Shown here: positions 1-9,945 of the stretch, one piece after another | Numbering within the stretch: position 1 is the stretch's first letter | Layout of the letters: each line of letters opens with the position of its first letter | Assembly (NCBI GenBank): GCA_964483725.1 | Contig: CAZACQ010000016.1 | Location: 1 to 23,599, forward strand | Length of the DNA stretch: 23,599 bases | Origin: CAZACQ01 sp964483725 | GTDB lineage: Bacteria; Patescibacteriota; Gracilibacteria; Absconditabacterales; Absconditicoccaceae | Direction of reading: 5' to 3' | Notes under the pieces: model-generated | Databases searched by the model: none | Seen by the model: only the letters and a program-made list of their open reading frames with translations | What the model was told of the DNA's origin: nothing | Position numbers and translations under genes: made by a program

Positions 1-3000
1 ATCTTCTTCCTCTTCTTCTGGTCCAACTATTGTTAAACTCAAATCTGTAGTACTGTTTTCTGCATCGTATACTGCTCAAGTCATAGTAGCTCACAAAACA
101 TGAGTTGTTCATTCTACTGTAATCTCCAAATCTCTTAATACTATTGTATCATTTATACATTCTCACATTTTTGCAAAAGCCAAATTGTAATCTATATCCA
201 CTCTATCATCTCATCATTGTAGTATAAAATCTATTACATCATCAATAGTATTTAACTCTACTCATTCTATTTCATTTAATGCATTTTTTAAGTTTTCAAG
301 ATAATTAGGATTTAATTTTTCTATAATATCTCTTCAAGCTTCTCATTCTATACCCAAATCAATAAATGTATCTTCTCATCAATCTACTACATTAAATGCT
401 CAATCAAATTGTTGAAATCATTCAGTCAAAACCTCACCTCTACCATTTGTAGATTGTGTAGCAGAAAATCATATACTACCATCACTTACTGATTTTAAAT
501 TAAAAGAAGTTCTATCTCAGTTTGCTACTAACCACTGTTCTCTAGCTGATTTAGTGGCAGCTAAAAGATCTGTATTATTAATTTCTGATTCTAGCACTTC
601 ATCAAACAATTCATGTCTATTGTTAGCTTCATCATGACTTCTCAAAGTACTACCATGTGATTCAGTAGGCTCCAAACTAACTGTATCACCTTCAACTCTT
701 AGATTTCATTCTTGCATAAATCATGCTACTGCTGATTGTAAAATTGCTAACTTTTCTTCTTTAGTATAATCTTGATTATTTATATTTTCCAAAAGATTAT
801 TTATATATTCACTATTTCCGTTTTCAGTTGCATAATCTTGCATTCATTGTCTATTCATTGCTTCTACAAAATGATTCCATATATCATCTATATTTCATTC
901 TCAATTATTTGAATACTCAAAAACCATTCTTTGTAAATCAACCATACCCCAAGTGTTTGGATGCAACAATGTTTCTCTACCATTGATTATATTAAATAAA
1001 GCTTCTCTTTCTTCTTTTGTATTTTCTACAGCTTCACTCATCTCCTGATTAGCCTCTATTGATCTTGTTTCTTCTACTCAGAAATCTACAGAGTCTTCAA
1101 TATCTCTAGTTTCACTTGGAATATATAGTCCATCTGAATCTGTTCTTCATCAATCTATAACAATGGTATATCTAGCAGCTTCTTCATTTGAATGCTTATC
1201 TACAGTAACTGTAGATATATCTCATCAAATATACAATTTACCATCTTGTCTTTCTGCTTGTACTACTACTCACTCAGGAGCTGATATATTGTATTGCATA
1301 TTTCAATCAAACAGTTCATCAGTTATATCTTCAGGAAAGCTAATAACAGTTTTTCAATTATATGTATCACTGAAATTTACTCATAAATCTGCAGGATCTA
1401 TCTCTTCATGAGTAATGTCTCTTTGTCCTTCTATATCACGAAGCACTTCATTCCAATTTTGACTAATATGCTCTGCATTTAGTTTTATAAATGGTATAGG
1501 AAGGTATCATGACAATAAGATAACTCATCATCAAGCTCAAGTAACATGAAATCACTCATTATCTGCATACAACTGATTTTTGTGATAAGTTAGATATCAT
1601 TCCATCATATCTCTTAAAAAATCATCTCAATACTCTTCTCATTCTCAATACATTTCATAAGCAATCTTTATTTCATCATACACTTCTCTAGCAGCTCATA
1701 AGTTATCTTCCAATTCTGATTTTGTATTTGATTCTTCAAAATCTTTTCAATTTTTAATATCATCCCACATAGTATTAAACATAAGTTCACGAGTCTCTTC
1801 TACATCTCATTCTATTTTTTCTTTTACACTCTCATTAATCTCAGCTCAATATATACTACCCCAAGCTCATTGGACAGTATATACAGATACTTGAGCATCT
1901 CTATCCAATTCAGAATTAAATAATCAATTCAAGCTAGATTCTGGGTTTGTTGATAAACTTGCAACTAAGTTTTGATTTGCATGATTTCAAATTAAATTTA
2001 TAGAATGATAATCTCAAGTATGTCAAACACTAAGTACTGGAATCACAAAATTTACCAAAGATGCATTCATAGTAAATCAATTTTCTTCAAAAACTTGTTT
2101 ATCAAACTGTATTCAATAATTTCAATTAAGATATCAAAATCTAAGACTATCTAGATATGAATCAGTAAATTCTGAAATATCAAAATCTAGATTTCATCAT
2201 TGACTTGATCAAGCTACAATATTAACTGCATTTAATTTTATTTCTCTCTTGACATCTTCTGTTACTTGTTCTCAGATAAGTTCTTCTAATTCAACAAGTC
2301 TAGTATCATCTTCTAATTTCTCATCTAAGTTTTCCATTATTTCGTCTCTAAGTCTTTCTCTTGTTTCAAAATTCCTTTGCAATCTATTTTCTACTCATCA
2401 TTTAACCATAAGTTCTGTAGGATTCACACCAGATTCTACATATGAAAGAAAGCTTCTTTGGAATTCCTCTCTTGCTTTATAAAAATTATCTCACATTTTA
2501 GAGACAAAATCTTGAAAGCTATCTCATAATCATAAATTTTTTATTAAATTGTCTGCTTTTTCATCATGATCTCATGACCAATCCATAGTATTAACTAAAG
2601 CTTGAATTTCTCATACACTAGAATTTGCTTCATTACTAAGAGTTGTAGATCTATCAAAATCAAATAATAATGCTAATTGTTCACGAGTATTAAAATTATT
2701 TACATTATTTTGGATTTCATTATAATCTTTCATAGCAAGATAAATTGCCATCACTTCTGGTGCATGACCTGACTGACTAGGTCTTCTTTCATAAATATTG
2801 TGTATATTATAATTTTCTTCCTGACTTTCCAAACTTGTCCATCTATGTGGTTTATATCAAATTGATTCAAGATAAGCTGCAGAATCTCCTACTGTAAAAG
2901 GTGTTAATCTATTTGATCGTGCACTATCAATTCATTCATCAATTAATTCTCAAAGCTCATCCACATATTTAGATAATTCATTTGATTTTAATATATCTGA

Positions 3001-3693
3001 CAATGATTCTTGTGTGTCAGAGTTTAATCTATTTATATATTCATATCTATCCCTATTTCTACGAAATATTCAAGAAGCTTCGAATCAAGAATTATTTTGT
3101 TTAGTTTCATATTCTTCAACAAAATTAGACTCATAAACTTCTTCAGCTAAATCTGATGATTCTTGTCTTGTTTCTTCTACAACTTCAGCTTCTTCTGATT
3201 GTCTTTCTTCTTCTGCTGACTCTAATTCTCTTTGAGCTTCTTGTCTGTCATTTTCAGATACTTCAGCTGATGCTTCATCAAAACTAGTATCAACTTTCTC
3301 TCTTTCTTTTATTTTATCTTTTTGAACTTCAAACAATTCTCTTATTATATCATAAAGATTATCCAAATTTATATCTTCAGCTTTATCTATTTTATCTCAA
3401 CTAGAAACTTTTTCATTATAATAAACTCTAAAAGCTTCTAAAGTTTCTCAACCAAATAATCAATCAGTTGATATATTACTTCAAAGCTCCTCATTTATTG
3501 TTTTTTGTAATAACTCTACTCAGTATCTCTCATTATCAATTTCCAAAGAATTTAATGAGTTATCCTTATTAAGCCTTATATATGACTCAGTAGACTGTCT
3601 CAAATATGAAACATCCTCATTATGGAAATCTAAGTTTCACTCAATCTCTATTTCTGGACTATTCTTTTGGTCTAAATTTCTTTCATCAACCAT
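1..3693 (-). CDS. Giant acidic protein with N-terminal peptidoglycan-binding-like motif (3' partial)
   Basis: One uninterrupted frame (UGA = Gly) runs from the start to the left edge, about 1231 codons with no stop, so the C-terminus lies outside. I do not recognise the whole protein. Near residues 55-95 it has a pattern like PG_binding_1: ELLQKTINEELG followed by DGLFGGETLEAF. Residues about 115-195 are Glu/Ser/Arg-rich and probably coiled coil. The middle contains Gly-rich, beta-looking stretches and one hydrophobic segment (GGGVILLSGYLPIPFIKL). The visible part ends in a run of acidic residues. Cysteine is nearly absent and there is no obvious signal peptide. An in-frame ATG exists at 3723, but the best promoter (3725-3752) would start transcription downstream of it, so I prefer the ATG at 3693. 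Possible roles include a large surface or envelope-associated protein, but this is inference only. Confidence 0.8.
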
Positions 3694-3724
3694 ATTTATA
3701 TTATTATAAAATAAACTTGACATA

Positions 3725-3752
3725 ATTTTATATTTTTTTATTTTTCTGTCAA
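3725..3752 (-). promoter_or_regulatory. Sigma70-like promoter for the giant acidic protein gene
   Basis: On the minus strand TTGACA (3752-3747), a 16-base spacer and TAAAAT (3730-3725). The predicted transcript start, near 3718, lies inside the first possible start codon region and supports the second ATG at 3693, leaving a leader of about 25 bases. The leader length and the 16-base spacer match other promoters in this window. Confidence 0.5.
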
Positions 3753-3804
3753 ATTTTTGAATACTTTTAAAAAAAACACAGTCTACAATTAGCATTTAAA
3801 AACA

Positions 3805-5157
3805 CTATTTTCAAGAAAAAATTACTTTTACTGTACTAATTATTACAAATAAATCCAAAAATATAGACCAATTTTGTATATAATACAAATCTAGCTTAGC
3901 TTCCTCATCAAAATCTAAGCTATCTCTACCAAAAATTTGTGCATAACCTGTAATTCAAGGTTTTATACTTAATAATCTTTTGTGCCATTTTTCATAATTA
4001 TCAACTTCATTTAATAAATGAGGTCTAGGTCATACTACAGACATTTCTCATTTCAGAACATTAATAAACTGTGGTATTTCATCTAGTGATGTCTTTCTCA
4101 AAAATCTTCACCATCAAGGAACTCTTGGGTCATTTGATATTTTGAATAATGGTCATTTTCTTTCATTTTCTTTTATTAGTTTATTTTTTTGTTTATCAGC
4201 ATCTTTTATCATACTTCTAAATTTGTACATTTTGAATAATTTTCATCATCTTCATACTCTTTCAGATTTATAAAAAATAGGTCTTCAATCTTTGATAAGT
4301 ATAAAAACTGAAATCAATATAAACAACCAAAAGAATAATATAAAAAATAACAGTGAAAAAATTATATCAGATAGTCTTTTTGTAACCTTGAACCATCAAT
4401 CAAGAGGAGAAGGTTTTTGTTCAAAAGCAAGTACTGGTCATATTCTAGATGGAGAATAAACCAAATCTTCTAAAAAGAAATTTTCAGATATATGATAAAA
4501 TTGCTTTTGACTAATCCTTGCTACATCCAACAAATCTTGTAAAAAATTTTTATCAAAATTTCATACAGTGATAACTACATCTTTGTCTTGAATGTTTTCT
4601 TTTATATCTTGAATATTTGTAAGTTTAATACCAAAAATATTATAAATATCATAATTTCTAAAATTTTTTAAAATTTTTTGATAGAAAGTTTTATCAGAAT
4701 ATACAAACAAAACATTGTATGGCTTTTTCCTTTCCAATATAGAATTTATATAATTAAAAATTATATCAAAAAAAGTTATAAAAAATAATGAAGCAAAAGC
4801 TCATGTAAGAAGTACAAATCTTGAAATACCATTTGGAAACATAAATCACTGTCACAAATATGCAATAAAAGAAATAACAATAAGCCAAAAAAACCATATT
4901 TTCAAAAATTTTCTATAATATCAATGAATTGGTTTGAAAAGTTCATATATTCAATACAAAAATGAAATTATAATAAACAAAAATCATGATAATAAAGTGA
5001 AAATTAATGTTTCAGTAAAAACTACTTGAGGAATATCCAAAAATATATTTTCAACAAAATCATAAAATCTAATATTATAAACTATCCAAAAAGAAAATAA
5101 TATTATAAAAAAATGAAAAAATGGTCTAATCAAACGAAGAAATAAAACTTGATTCAT
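3805..5157 (-). CDS. Polyprenyl glycosylphosphotransferase (bacterial sugar transferase)
   Basis: A 450-aa membrane enzyme of the WbaP/WcaJ/EpsE type. This family transfers a sugar-1-phosphate from a nucleotide sugar to undecaprenyl phosphate, the first step of polysaccharide or glycan assembly at the inner face of the membrane. Residues 1-135 hold about four hydrophobic segments. Residues 140-250 form a CoA_binding_3-like Rossmann region. From about residue 258 comes the catalytic domain: a membrane-embedded segment, then KMYKFRSM, RKTSLDEIPQF, NVLKGEMSVVGPRP and KPGITGYAQIFGR. Several glycines in these hallmark motifs (LKG, VGPRP, KPG) are encoded by TGA, which is direct support for the recoding. 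Length is typical of the family. The sugar cannot be deduced. The gene stands alone, with the giant acidic gene downstream on the same strand after 81 bases, and an inverted repeat lies just upstream of its start. Confidence 0.93.
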
Positions 5158-5162
5158 TTAGC

Positions 5163-5187
5163 TTGATAATAAGTATTAAATTATCAA
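5163..5187. repeat. Perfect inverted repeat, operator-like, upstream of the sugar transferase
   Basis: TTGATAAT (5163-5170), 9-base spacer, ATTATCAA (5180-5187). It lies 6-30 bases upstream of the sugar transferase ATG and overlaps the predicted transcript start. It could be a dimeric repressor site or a 5' mRNA hairpin. Short AT-rich palindromes also arise by chance in DNA of this composition. Confidence 0.4.
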
Positions 5188-5189
5188 TT

Positions 5190-5217
5190 AATTTAATAAA
5201 TTTCTTTATTTTTACAA
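5190..5217 (-). promoter_or_regulatory. Possible promoter for the sugar transferase
   Basis: On the minus strand TTGTAA (5217-5212), 16-base spacer, TAAATT (5195-5190). Both boxes are imperfect. The spacing and the roughly 25-base leader match the other promoters of the window. Confidence 0.27.
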
Positions 5218-5231
5218 GTAGAAATAAAAAT

Positions 5232-5259
5232 TTGAAAAAAAAATAAAAAAAAATATAAT
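5232..5259 (+). promoter_or_regulatory. Promoter for the FecR/cyclase operon
   Basis: TTGAAA (5232-5237), 16-base spacer, perfect TATAAT (5254-5259). The predicted start, near 5266, leaves a leader of about 26 bases to the ATG at 5292. It diverges from the sugar transferase gene. Confidence 0.45.
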
Positions 5260-5291
5260 TTAAGGAAGATTTAAGATTTAAATTATTTTTA

Positions 5292-5561
5292 ATGAAGAAT
5301 TATTTGATTTCATGTGAAAATAAATCAAGAAATATAAAAAGATGAATAAATGTAGTACTAGAAAAGAATATAGTAAAAGAAGTTAAAAGAATGAATTATG
5401 TTAAATCTTATAAAAAAAATGATTTATGAAAAATTAAAAAAAATGAAGAAAAAATGTTACTTTTGATTGATTGTAATGATATAGAAAAATTCACTAAAAT
5501 TTTTGAGTGAATAATTTGATCCAAAATTTTTATTATAAAACAAGAAAAAAATGAAAAATAA
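5292..5561 (+). CDS. Small unknown protein heading the FecR/cyclase operon
   Basis: An 89-aa Lys-rich basic protein; three internal TGA codons read as Gly. I do not recognise the family. It has no membrane segment or signal peptide. The C-terminal half has an alternating pattern (MLLLIDCNDIEKF then KIFIIKQ) that could form a small alpha/beta fold. Its last 11 bases overlap the start of the FecR-domain gene, and a good promoter lies upstream, so it is probably translated as the first gene of the operon and may regulate its neighbours. That function is inference from position only. Confidence 0.65.
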
Positions 5562-6903
5562 TAAACTATTATATATAATTATTACTATAATAATTTTTAT
5601 TTTATTTTTAAAATTTATTTTTGATTTTTCAAACTTTTTTATATGATTTTTAATAATTTCTACTTTGTTAGTATGGCTATTAATAAATATAAAAAGTATT
5701 TTTGCTTTTGTAATTGCTAGTATAATAGTAATTTTAAATTTTATATTATTAACTTTTGCTTTGATACCAACTTATGATGAAGAAGTAGATGTATGAAGTT
5801 TTTACTCACAAAAATGAAACTATTTAAGTATTGAGATAAATGATAATATTGAAGATTTAGAAGAAAATAATGCAAGAATAAGAATAATATGACCGGGATG
5901 AAAAAATGAAACATATAATATTAATGAAGATAAAGAATGAAAAGAAATAAGAGTAAGGGAAAACTATGTTGTAAGTTTTGTAAGTTCAAGTAAAGATATA
6001 GATAGTATAGTTAATTTACATTTACGAGATTGAACTATACTAAAAATATTTCCCCAAACAACAATAAGATTAAATGAAATTTTTCAAAATCACTCTAACT
6101 TAACAGAATCTAGAACAAATATATCATTAGAAAGTTGAAATATTTGGTTTACAGTAGTAAGAACAATAGTATCAGATGATTGATTTAATATTGAAACAAA
6201 TAATTGAGCATTAGTAATTAGATGAACCTCTTGATTTATTAATCATAATCAACAAGATAACGAAACTAATATATTTAGTTATAATCATATAATTGAATAT
6301 ATATCAGAAGAATGAAAATCTAAAATATTATGAAAAAATGAAGCAGCAAGAATTAAAGATAATATAATTAAAGAAATTGATATTAATGAATTCATTAATG
6401 ATTTTTGAGAAGATTTATATAAAAGATTAAATAGATTTTTCCAGTATGATCAAGAAATAATAGAAGAATATAAGGATGAATTAGTTTGATATATTGAAGA
6501 AAATTATTGATGGGTATTAGACGAAAGTGAAAGAATATCTAAATTATCAGAATGGAAATTAAGATTTCAAAGTTTATATGATGAAGATGCAAAATCAAAT
6601 TTAGAAAACTATAGAAAATACTCTACAATGGTTTGAAAGAGTGATATAAGTCAATTTAATGACTACTTAGAAAATGCTATTTTGGTACCTGTAAATGAAA
6701 ATCTAGAAAGAGCAAAAATTAACTTTTTAGAACTTTTATCTGAAGAAAATGTTGAAGCTGCTAGAAGTTATGCAACAAATAAATTTAATGAAGTATTAGA
6801 AATGTGAGAAGATATAGATACTGATAATATAAAAGATATTATAGAAAGTTCTGATATAAATATTGATAGTATTATTGATAGAGTAAATAACTTTTCATTT
6901 TAA
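5551..6903 (+). CDS. Membrane-anchored FecR-domain protein
   Basis: A 450-aa protein. The N-terminus carries about three hydrophobic helices (residues roughly 6-23, 30-47, 50-72), followed by a FecR-like beta-rich domain at about residues 85-235. Recognisable elements are LHLRDGTILKIFPQTTIRL, then ISLESGNIWFTVV, then NNGALVIRGTSGFI, matching the usual FecR order (DGT strand, G-x-x-W/F strand, final GT-x-G-F motif). The C-terminal 200 residues are predicted helical and charged and I do not recognise them. FecR domains act as sensors or regulators at the cell envelope. Here the protein directly precedes a CHASE2 cyclase with 26 bases between them, a pairing known from other bacteria, so it probably modulates or partners the cyclase. 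One in-frame CGA (6025-6027) sits at a variable position before DGT. Confidence 0.85.
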
Positions 6904-6929
6904 AATAAAATTATAAAATATACTAAATT

Positions 6930-9086
6930 ATGAGTAAATTTAAAAATATAAAAACAAAATACTGATTTTTTCTTATACAAGTAATTACTATAATTATAGC
7001 ATATTTTATAGTTAATTTACAATTATTAGAAAATATAAACCTAAATATATATTCACAACTGATAGAAACTAGAAATAAAATTATAAACTTAAGTCCTGAA
7101 TTTGAAAATAATAAAGATAAAATAACAATAGTATGAATTGATGAAAGGTTCTTTAGTGAAGAGAGCATTTCTTCACAATGATTACATAGATGATACTACT
7201 CAAAAGTTATTGAAAATATTATGGAATATGATCCCTGAACAATATGAATAGATGTTTTATTTGAAAAAAAATATAATTTTTCTGAAATTGATGAAAGAAG
7301 TAAAGTTTTAAATCAAATATTTGAGACTTATGATTATGAATTAGCAAGTAGTTTAAATGAAAATATAGTAATTGCTAGTTTATATGATCATAATAATAAT
7401 AATTTTATAAAAGCAGAGAATTTTTTCTTGCAAAATAATCCAAGTATATGACATGTTAATAGTTTTGTAAATAAATGATATGATTTATGAATTAGAACAA
7501 ATATTTATGATAAAAATAATGAATATAAAAAACCATTTTCAATTAAAGTATATAAAAAATATAAAGAAAATTCATATAATAAATTATACTGAGAATGAGT
7601 TTGAATTAATATAAATATAAATCAAAGTGAAAATTTTTATAGAATAGATGATAAATTTATACCAATATCAAACATGATATATTGATTGGATTTCATATTT
7701 ACACCAATATATGAGACAAACCCAAATAACTTTAATTATATATCTTTGTATGATATATTCAAAAATAAAGAAGATTATAGTGAAAAATTTGAAAATAACA
7801 TTGTTCTTATTTGAGCAACAGATAAAGCTTTGCAAGATATAAAACCAAGTTTAATATGACAAACACCATGAGTAATTTATCATGCTAATCAAGTAATATC
7901 ACTATTAAATAATGATAATATATATTTATTATGAAAAAAACAAACACTAATAATTATAATTTGAATTATATTAATTAATATATTAATATATTATATTTTT
8001 AAATTTAACTGATCAAATAAATTTAGCTTGTATTTTTTAATATTTGAAATATTCACATTAATAACTGTTTCTATTTTATTTTCTTTACTATGAATATTCA
8101 TTGATTTTTTTTCAATATTAATTCCTATATGAACTATAATATTAGTAATATTTATTCAATTAATATTTACTACAATATATCATATTACAGAACTAAATGA
8201 TCTAAAGAATAATTTTCAACAATTATTCTGATTGTATGTATGAAAAAATATAAAAAATAATAATTCTAATTGAGATAAAACTGCAGAAAGCAAAAATATA
8301 GCAATATACTTTTCAGATATAGAATGATTTACTGAAATTTCAGAAAAATTATCACCAAAAGATAACATCAAATTCTTAAATATATATTTAGAAAAAATGA
8401 GTGAAAATATTTCTATAAATAAATGATTTATAGACAAATATATTGGTGATGCAGTAATGGCATTTTGGGAAAATGATGACTGAGTTGATTTAGCAACAAG
8501 ATCTGCAATATTTAATTGTATTGAAATTGAAAAAGTAAATAAAAAAATACAAGAAAAGATATGAAAAGAAATTAAATTAAATACAAGAATATGACTACAT
8601 TATTGAGAATCAATTGTATGAGATGTATGAAGCGAAAAATATAAATTAAATTATACTATAATATGAGATAATGTTAATTTAGCAGCCAGACTTGAATGAA
8701 TTAATAAATATTATGGAACAAATATATGTGCATCAGAAGATTTTATAAATAAACTTAAAAATAAAAATGATTATTTTTATAGAAAATTAGATAAAATTAT
8801 AGTTAAATGAAAAAATAAAGATATTACAATATATGAAATAATTCCTATATTTAGAAAAGTAATGACATACTGACAAATCAAAGAATATGAAAAATTTATA
8901 AATTTATTTGAACTATGAATTGAAGAATACTTTAAATGAAATTTTCAAGAAGCTGTTAAATTATTTAAAGAATCATATATTTTAAAAAATGATGATGTAT
9001 CAAATATATTTATTGATAGATGCAATAAATTAATTAAAAATAATATAAAAGAATGGAATTGAATATGGAAGTTTGATACTAAATAA
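6930..9086 (+). CDS. CHASE2-domain class III adenylate/guanylate cyclase
   Basis: A 718-aa transmembrane cyclase making a cyclic nucleotide (probably cAMP) from NTP. Order: TM helix at about residues 12-33; extracytoplasmic CHASE2 sensor at about 40-330 (ITIVGIDERFF, GTIGIDVLFE, IVLIGATDK); about three TM helices at 338-417; class III catalytic domain from about 450 to 630; and a helical TPR-like tail at about 660-705. Catalytic signatures are IYFSDIEGFTEIS (first metal Asp), DKYIGDAVMAFW (adenine-type Lys and second metal Asp) and TIIGDNVNLAARLEG (base-binding Asp, then Asn and Arg for catalysis). All key residues appear present, so it should be active. It is last in the operon with the FecR protein. 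The cyclic-nucleotide receptor is not in this window. Confidence 0.95.
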
Positions 9087-9349
9087 TGTTAAATTGTTGA
9101 AAAAATATTAAATACATTAAATATACTAAAGATTAATTTTTAAACAATCTTTAAACAAATTAACATTTAAATTTTTATTATTTATAGTTTATAACTCAAA
9201 AACATTTTTAAAACATTTTTTTATTGTTATTATTATTAATTTAATATAAATATGTTTTATATATTATATATAAATAAAACAAAAAAAATTGCATATTGTT
9301 TAATTTTTAATATAATTTAGTATTTATAAATTAATTAGTAAAAAATAAT
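9087..9349. other. AT-rich intergenic region with a weak hairpin
   Basis: 263 bases without a gene. It holds an 8-bp inverted repeat (TAAAGATT at 9127-9134 with AATCTTTA at 9146-9153) that lacks a following T-run, and a promoter at 9289-9316. Nothing else is recognisable. Confidence 0.6.
9289..9316 (+). promoter_or_regulatory. Promoter for the TerB-like gene
   Basis: TTGCAT (9289-9294), 16-base spacer, perfect TATAAT (9311-9316). The predicted start near 9323 leaves about 27 bases before the ATG at 9350, supporting that ATG even though it is out of frame with the rest of the gene. Confidence 0.45.
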
Positions 9350-9920
9350 ATGATTTTTTTGAGATTTATTTGATTTAAATAGAAAAGATAAATTAGAAAA
9401 AGTATATAAAAAAGAAGAAATAAAAAATTATATATCTAAATGAAACCAAGAAAAAAATAAAATTGATGAAAGAATTAAAAAAATTAATGATATGATTGAT
9501 AAATGACCTGATGAATTAAAAAAAGATAGAGATATTCATAATAGACTTGTTATATATGAATTAGATAATGAAAAATTTAACGATTTACTAGAAACACTTC
9601 ATACTTTTGCAAATACTGATTGAAATGTTTGTGAAAATGAAGATAGATTTTTAAATGCATTTTATGAATTAAATAGAGCAAACTTAGATGATATAGAAGA
9701 GATTGATGTTAATAAAATTAAAATTTTAAGTGATGAAGAATTAAAAGATAAAATGTTTTGTTTAAAAGTATTTGAAAAAGAAGATAGATTAGCAGTTGTA
9801 AGGTGGATATGATTGGTGATAAATGCTAATTGAATAAAGGATAAAAAACAAGAAATGTTATTAGCATTATTGAATAAAACTCGATTTGCTTGGTACTCAT
9901 GACACTTGTTTATTAAATAA
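9350..9920 (+). CDS. TerB-like helical protein, start offset by one base in a T7 run
   Basis: The main frame (from 9351) is open to TAA at 9918-9920, giving about 190 residues. Its beginning has no usable start codon before the ATG at 9492. The ATG at 9350 is well placed behind a promoter, but its own frame stops after ten codons. If the run of seven T after TGA at 9351-9353 had six T, the ATG would run directly into the main frame as MIFGDLFDLNRK. The C-terminal half has two patterns resembling TerB-like helical repeats (FANTDGNVCENEDRFLNAF and VINANGIKDKKQEMLLALL, each an x-DG/NG-x-x-x-x-E type loop and helix). TerB assignment is tentative; the function is unknown. Explanations are a sequencing or assembly error, a real frameshift, or slippage on the homopolymer. 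Confidence 0.6.
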
Positions 9921-9922
9921 AA

Positions 9923-9943
9923 AAGAAGCTATTAAAGCTTCTT
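9923..9943. terminator. Rho-independent terminator between convergent genes
   Basis: Perfect 8-bp stem AAGAAGCT / AGCTTCTT with a 5-base loop. On the minus strand it begins 3 bases after the U32 gene stop and is followed by an uninterrupted T-run, so it is strongest in that direction. On the plus strand it follows the TerB-like stop by 2 bases with a looser T-rich tail. Confidence 0.75.
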
Positions 9944-9945
9944 AT

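Noticed and set aside
1163..2482. Open plus-strand frames opposite the giant acidic protein
   Set aside because: They are Ser/Thr-rich antisense readings of the minus-strand frame, which stays open for over 1200 codons once UGA is read as Gly.
9127..9153. Inverted repeat TAAAGATT/AATCTTTA after the cyclase gene as a terminator
   Set aside because: No T-run follows on the plus strand, the stem is AT-only apart from one pair and the loop is long; it is kept only as a weak hairpin.
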